7,431 nt of DNA from Candidatus Agathobaculum merdigallinarum (GTDB lineage: Bacteria > Bacillota > Clostridia > Oscillospirales > Butyricicoccaceae). Below, one piece after another: positions 5,793 through 7,431 of the stretch. The number at the start of each line of letters is the position of its first letter. The stretch's first letter is position 1. A model generated the notes under the pieces. That model was not told the DNA's origin, did no database searches, and worked only from the letters and a program-made list of their open reading frames with translations. Location: the NCBI GenBank assembly GCA_019115425.1, contig DXDO01000170.1, positions 1 through 7,431 of the forward strand. The letters are read 5' to 3'. The translations under genes and the position numbers were made by a program.

Positions 5793-7281
5793 CACCATAG
5801 GAAACCGATTGGCGGCGCTTGCGCTGTGTTTTGTGCTGCTGTTTGCCGCCGCTCCCCTGCCGCAGGCCTTTGCCGCGCCGGACGATGAGACCGAAACCAC
5901 GGATACCGACTACACCGAGGAGGACGGCAGCGCGGAAGGCGACGGGACGGACGCCGCTTCCGACCAGCCGGGCGCGACCAACAGCACGAATGTCATCGCT
6001 GCGGCGGCAGACGCTCCGGCGACCAATGCGGAAGCCGCGCTGCTGATCAGTCCGGACTCCGGCATGGTCCTGTATGAGAAAAATGCGGACGAGCGCCGCT
6101 ATCCCGCGTCTACCACCAAGATCATGACCGCGCTGATCGTTCTGGAAAATGTGGACGACCTGAGCGAGACCGTCACCGCCCAGGCCTCCGACTTTGAAAC
6201 GCTGGATGCGGACAGCTCGATCGCCGGCATCAAAGAGGGCGAGACCGTCACGGTCGAGGATCTGCTGTACGGACTAATGCTGCCCTCGGGCAACGAAGCC
6301 GCCTATATGCTTGCGCGGCATGTCGCCGGCAGCTACGAAGCCTTTGTTGATATGATGAACCAGCGCGCCGCCGAGCTTGGCTGCACGGGCACACATTTTT
6401 CCAATCCCTGCGGCCTGCACGCGGATGATCACTATACCACCGCGCGCGACCTGTATAAGATCTCCTACGCTGCCATGCAGGATGAGACGTTTGCGGATAT
6501 CGCCTCCACCGTGCAGTGGAGAATGTCCAAGACCAACATGCAGGAAGAGCGCATTATTGTAACCACCAACAAGTTGATCCTCAGTTCCTATGCTGAATAC
6601 GCCTATCCCTATTGTCTCGGCATCAAAACCGGCAACACCTCGCAGGCGGGCAACTGCTTTGTCGGCTATGCGGAATACGGCGATGCCAAGCTGTACTCCG
6701 TCGTCATGGGTTGTGACGACCACTCCACCGAATACTATGAGATCCCCGCAAGCTTTACGGATACGAGAAACCTGTTCAAATGGGGATTTGACGCTTTCAC
6801 CTCCAAAACGCTGGCCAAACAGGGCGATACGATCGGCTATGTTAACGTGCGCCTGTCCACCGACACCGATCAGCTGGTGCTGACGGCGAAAAACGACCTG
6901 ATTTCTCTGCTGCCCTCCGATCTCGAGATCGCAGATCTGGGTGAACCGCTTATCACCGCGCCGGAAAGCGTGGACGCGCCTATCAAGGCGGGCGATGTGA
7001 TCGGCAGCGCAACCTATTCCTACAACGGGATCAATTACGGTACCGTGGAGCTGGTCGCGCTGAGCGATGTGGAAAGAAGTACGGTGCTCTATTATTCCGA
7101 TTTGCTGAGCAACTTCTTCCAAAGCACGGTGTTCAAGGTGATCCTGATCGTTCTGGCGGTGTTCGTTGTGCTCTACATCCTGTTCAACCTGACCTTCGGC
7201 GGGATGCGCCGACGCCAGCAGCACAAAAACATGCGCTCGCGCTATCGGAACACCAACTATCAGCGCCGACGCAGGAGATAA
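5782..7281 (+). CDS. dacF: D-alanyl-D-alanine carboxypeptidase, DacF/PBP5-like (serine-type)
   Basis: This penicillin-binding enzyme removes the terminal D-Ala from peptidoglycan pentapeptides outside the membrane, limiting cross-linking. The 499-residue product starts at ATG 5782 (GGGGGA upstream), giving a clean signal peptide, residues 1-31, ending QAFA/A. A longer in-frame start at 5686 would bury this signal. An acidic Asp/Glu/Thr/Ser-rich linker spans about 33-80. The catalytic motifs are intact: SxxK as S110-TT-K113 (PASTTKIMTAL), SGN at 169-171 and KTG at 282-284. The C-terminal PBP5-type domain (about 340-430) ends in a hydrophobic helix (about 449-471) and a strongly basic tail with a terminal Arg run. 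Most relatives end in an amphipathic helix, so the true membrane span and Arg tail are noteworthy. The symbol is tentative within the DacA/DacB/DacF group. Confidence 0.92.
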   Translation: MKNNTIGNRLAALALCFVLLFAAAPLPQAFAAPDDETETTDTDYTEEDGSAEGDGTDAASDQPGATNSTNVIAAAADAPATNAEAALLISPDSGMVLYEKNADERRYPASTTKIMTALIVLENVDDLSETVTAQASDFETLDADSSIAGIKEGETVTVEDLLYGLMLPSGNEAAYMLARHVAGSYEAFVDMMNQRAAELGCTGTHFSNPCGLHADDHYTTARDLYKISYAAMQDETFADIASTVQWRMSKTNMQEERIIVTTNKLILSSYAEYAYPYCLGIKTGNTSQAGNCFVGYAEYGDAKLYSVVMGCDDHSTEYYEIPASFTDTRNLFKWGFDAFTSKTLAKQGDTIGYVNVRLSTDTDQLVLTAKNDLISLLPSDLEIADLGEPLITAPESVDAPIKAGDVIGSATYSYNGINYGTVELVALSDVERSTVLYYSDLLSNFFQSTVFKVILIVLAVFVVLYILFNLTFGGMRRRQQHKNMRSRYRNTNYQRRRRR

Positions 7282-7348
7282 TCCCGCTCTAAAGCATAAA
7301 AAAGGGCTTGTTGCAAAATAGCTTGTCCCAAAAATAATGTACAAAATA

Positions 7349-7389
7349 CGCCCCTCAAAGGAAGTCAAAACAGCTTCTTTTGAGGGGCG
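7349..7389. terminator. Strong hairpin downstream of dacF (terminator or mobile-element end structure)
   Basis: A 16-bp inverted repeat with one G-T wobble (CGCCCCTCAAAGGAAG at 7349-7364 against CTTCTTTTGAGGGGCG at 7374-7389) encloses a 9-base loop. The sequence after it on the plus strand (ATTTGTCTTATT) and on the minus strand (TATTTTGT) is only moderately T-rich, so it may be a weak bidirectional terminator. It lies 67 bp past the dacF stop, with no better terminator in between. It could instead be a protective hairpin near the end of an insertion sequence that continues off the right edge. The rest of 7282-7431 shows no gene. Confidence 0.45.
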
Positions 7390-7431
7390 ATTTGTCTTAT
7401 TGGGCCCGTTTTTTGTGCAAATTGCTATTGC

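Noticed and set aside
6274..7368. 364-residue open frame on the minus strand opposite dacF
   Set aside because: It is antisense to a DacF with all three catalytic motifs, and shows no domain of its own. It also begins inside the hairpin.

Overview
The window looks like a chromosomal core region of a GC-rich, endospore-forming member of the Clostridia, probably an Oscillospiraceae/Ruminococcaceae-type gut Firmicute. This is inferred from the gene order yqfC-yqfD-phoH-ybeY-dgkA-era, which is the sporulation/ribosome-maturation cluster of Bacillus and Clostridia, together with a YlbJ sporulation membrane protein, a DacF-type carboxypeptidase and AGGAGG-like ribosome binding sites. Species cannot be assigned from the sequence alone.

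Layout. The minus strand (read from about 4380 down to 1) carries a candidate sigma-E-like promoter, yqfC, yqfD, a short intergenic stretch with palindromic GC-rich repeats, then phoH, ybeY, dgkA and the first three quarters of era, which runs off the left edge. The last four genes are chained by ATGA stop/start overlaps. The plus strand (4430 to 7281) carries ylbJ, diverging from yqfC across a 98-bp gap, then a sigma-A-like promoter, a small four-cysteine protein of unknown function, and a DacF-like D,D-carboxypeptidase whose start overlaps the small gene. The final 150 bp have no gene, but hold a strong 16-bp hairpin and an end-like motif that could mark the edge of an insertion sequence lying mostly outside the window.

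How the genes fit together. YqfC, YqfD and YlbJ belong to the mother-cell sporulation set (sigma-E regulon in B. subtilis). PhoH (ATPase), YbeY (rRNA endonuclease) and Era (30S-assembly GTPase) are linked to 16S rRNA maturation. DgkA/UdpK makes undecaprenyl phosphate for cell-wall synthesis. DacF trims peptidoglycan stem peptides.

Relative to B. subtilis the cluster lacks yqfF (pgpH) between phoH and ybeY, and cdd between dgkA and era. I see no CRISPR array, tRNA, rRNA, phage gene or obvious new system. The most unusual items are the in-frame repeat upstream of phoH, the small cysteine protein, the membrane-anchored Arg-tailed DacF, and the unexplained right-hand tail.
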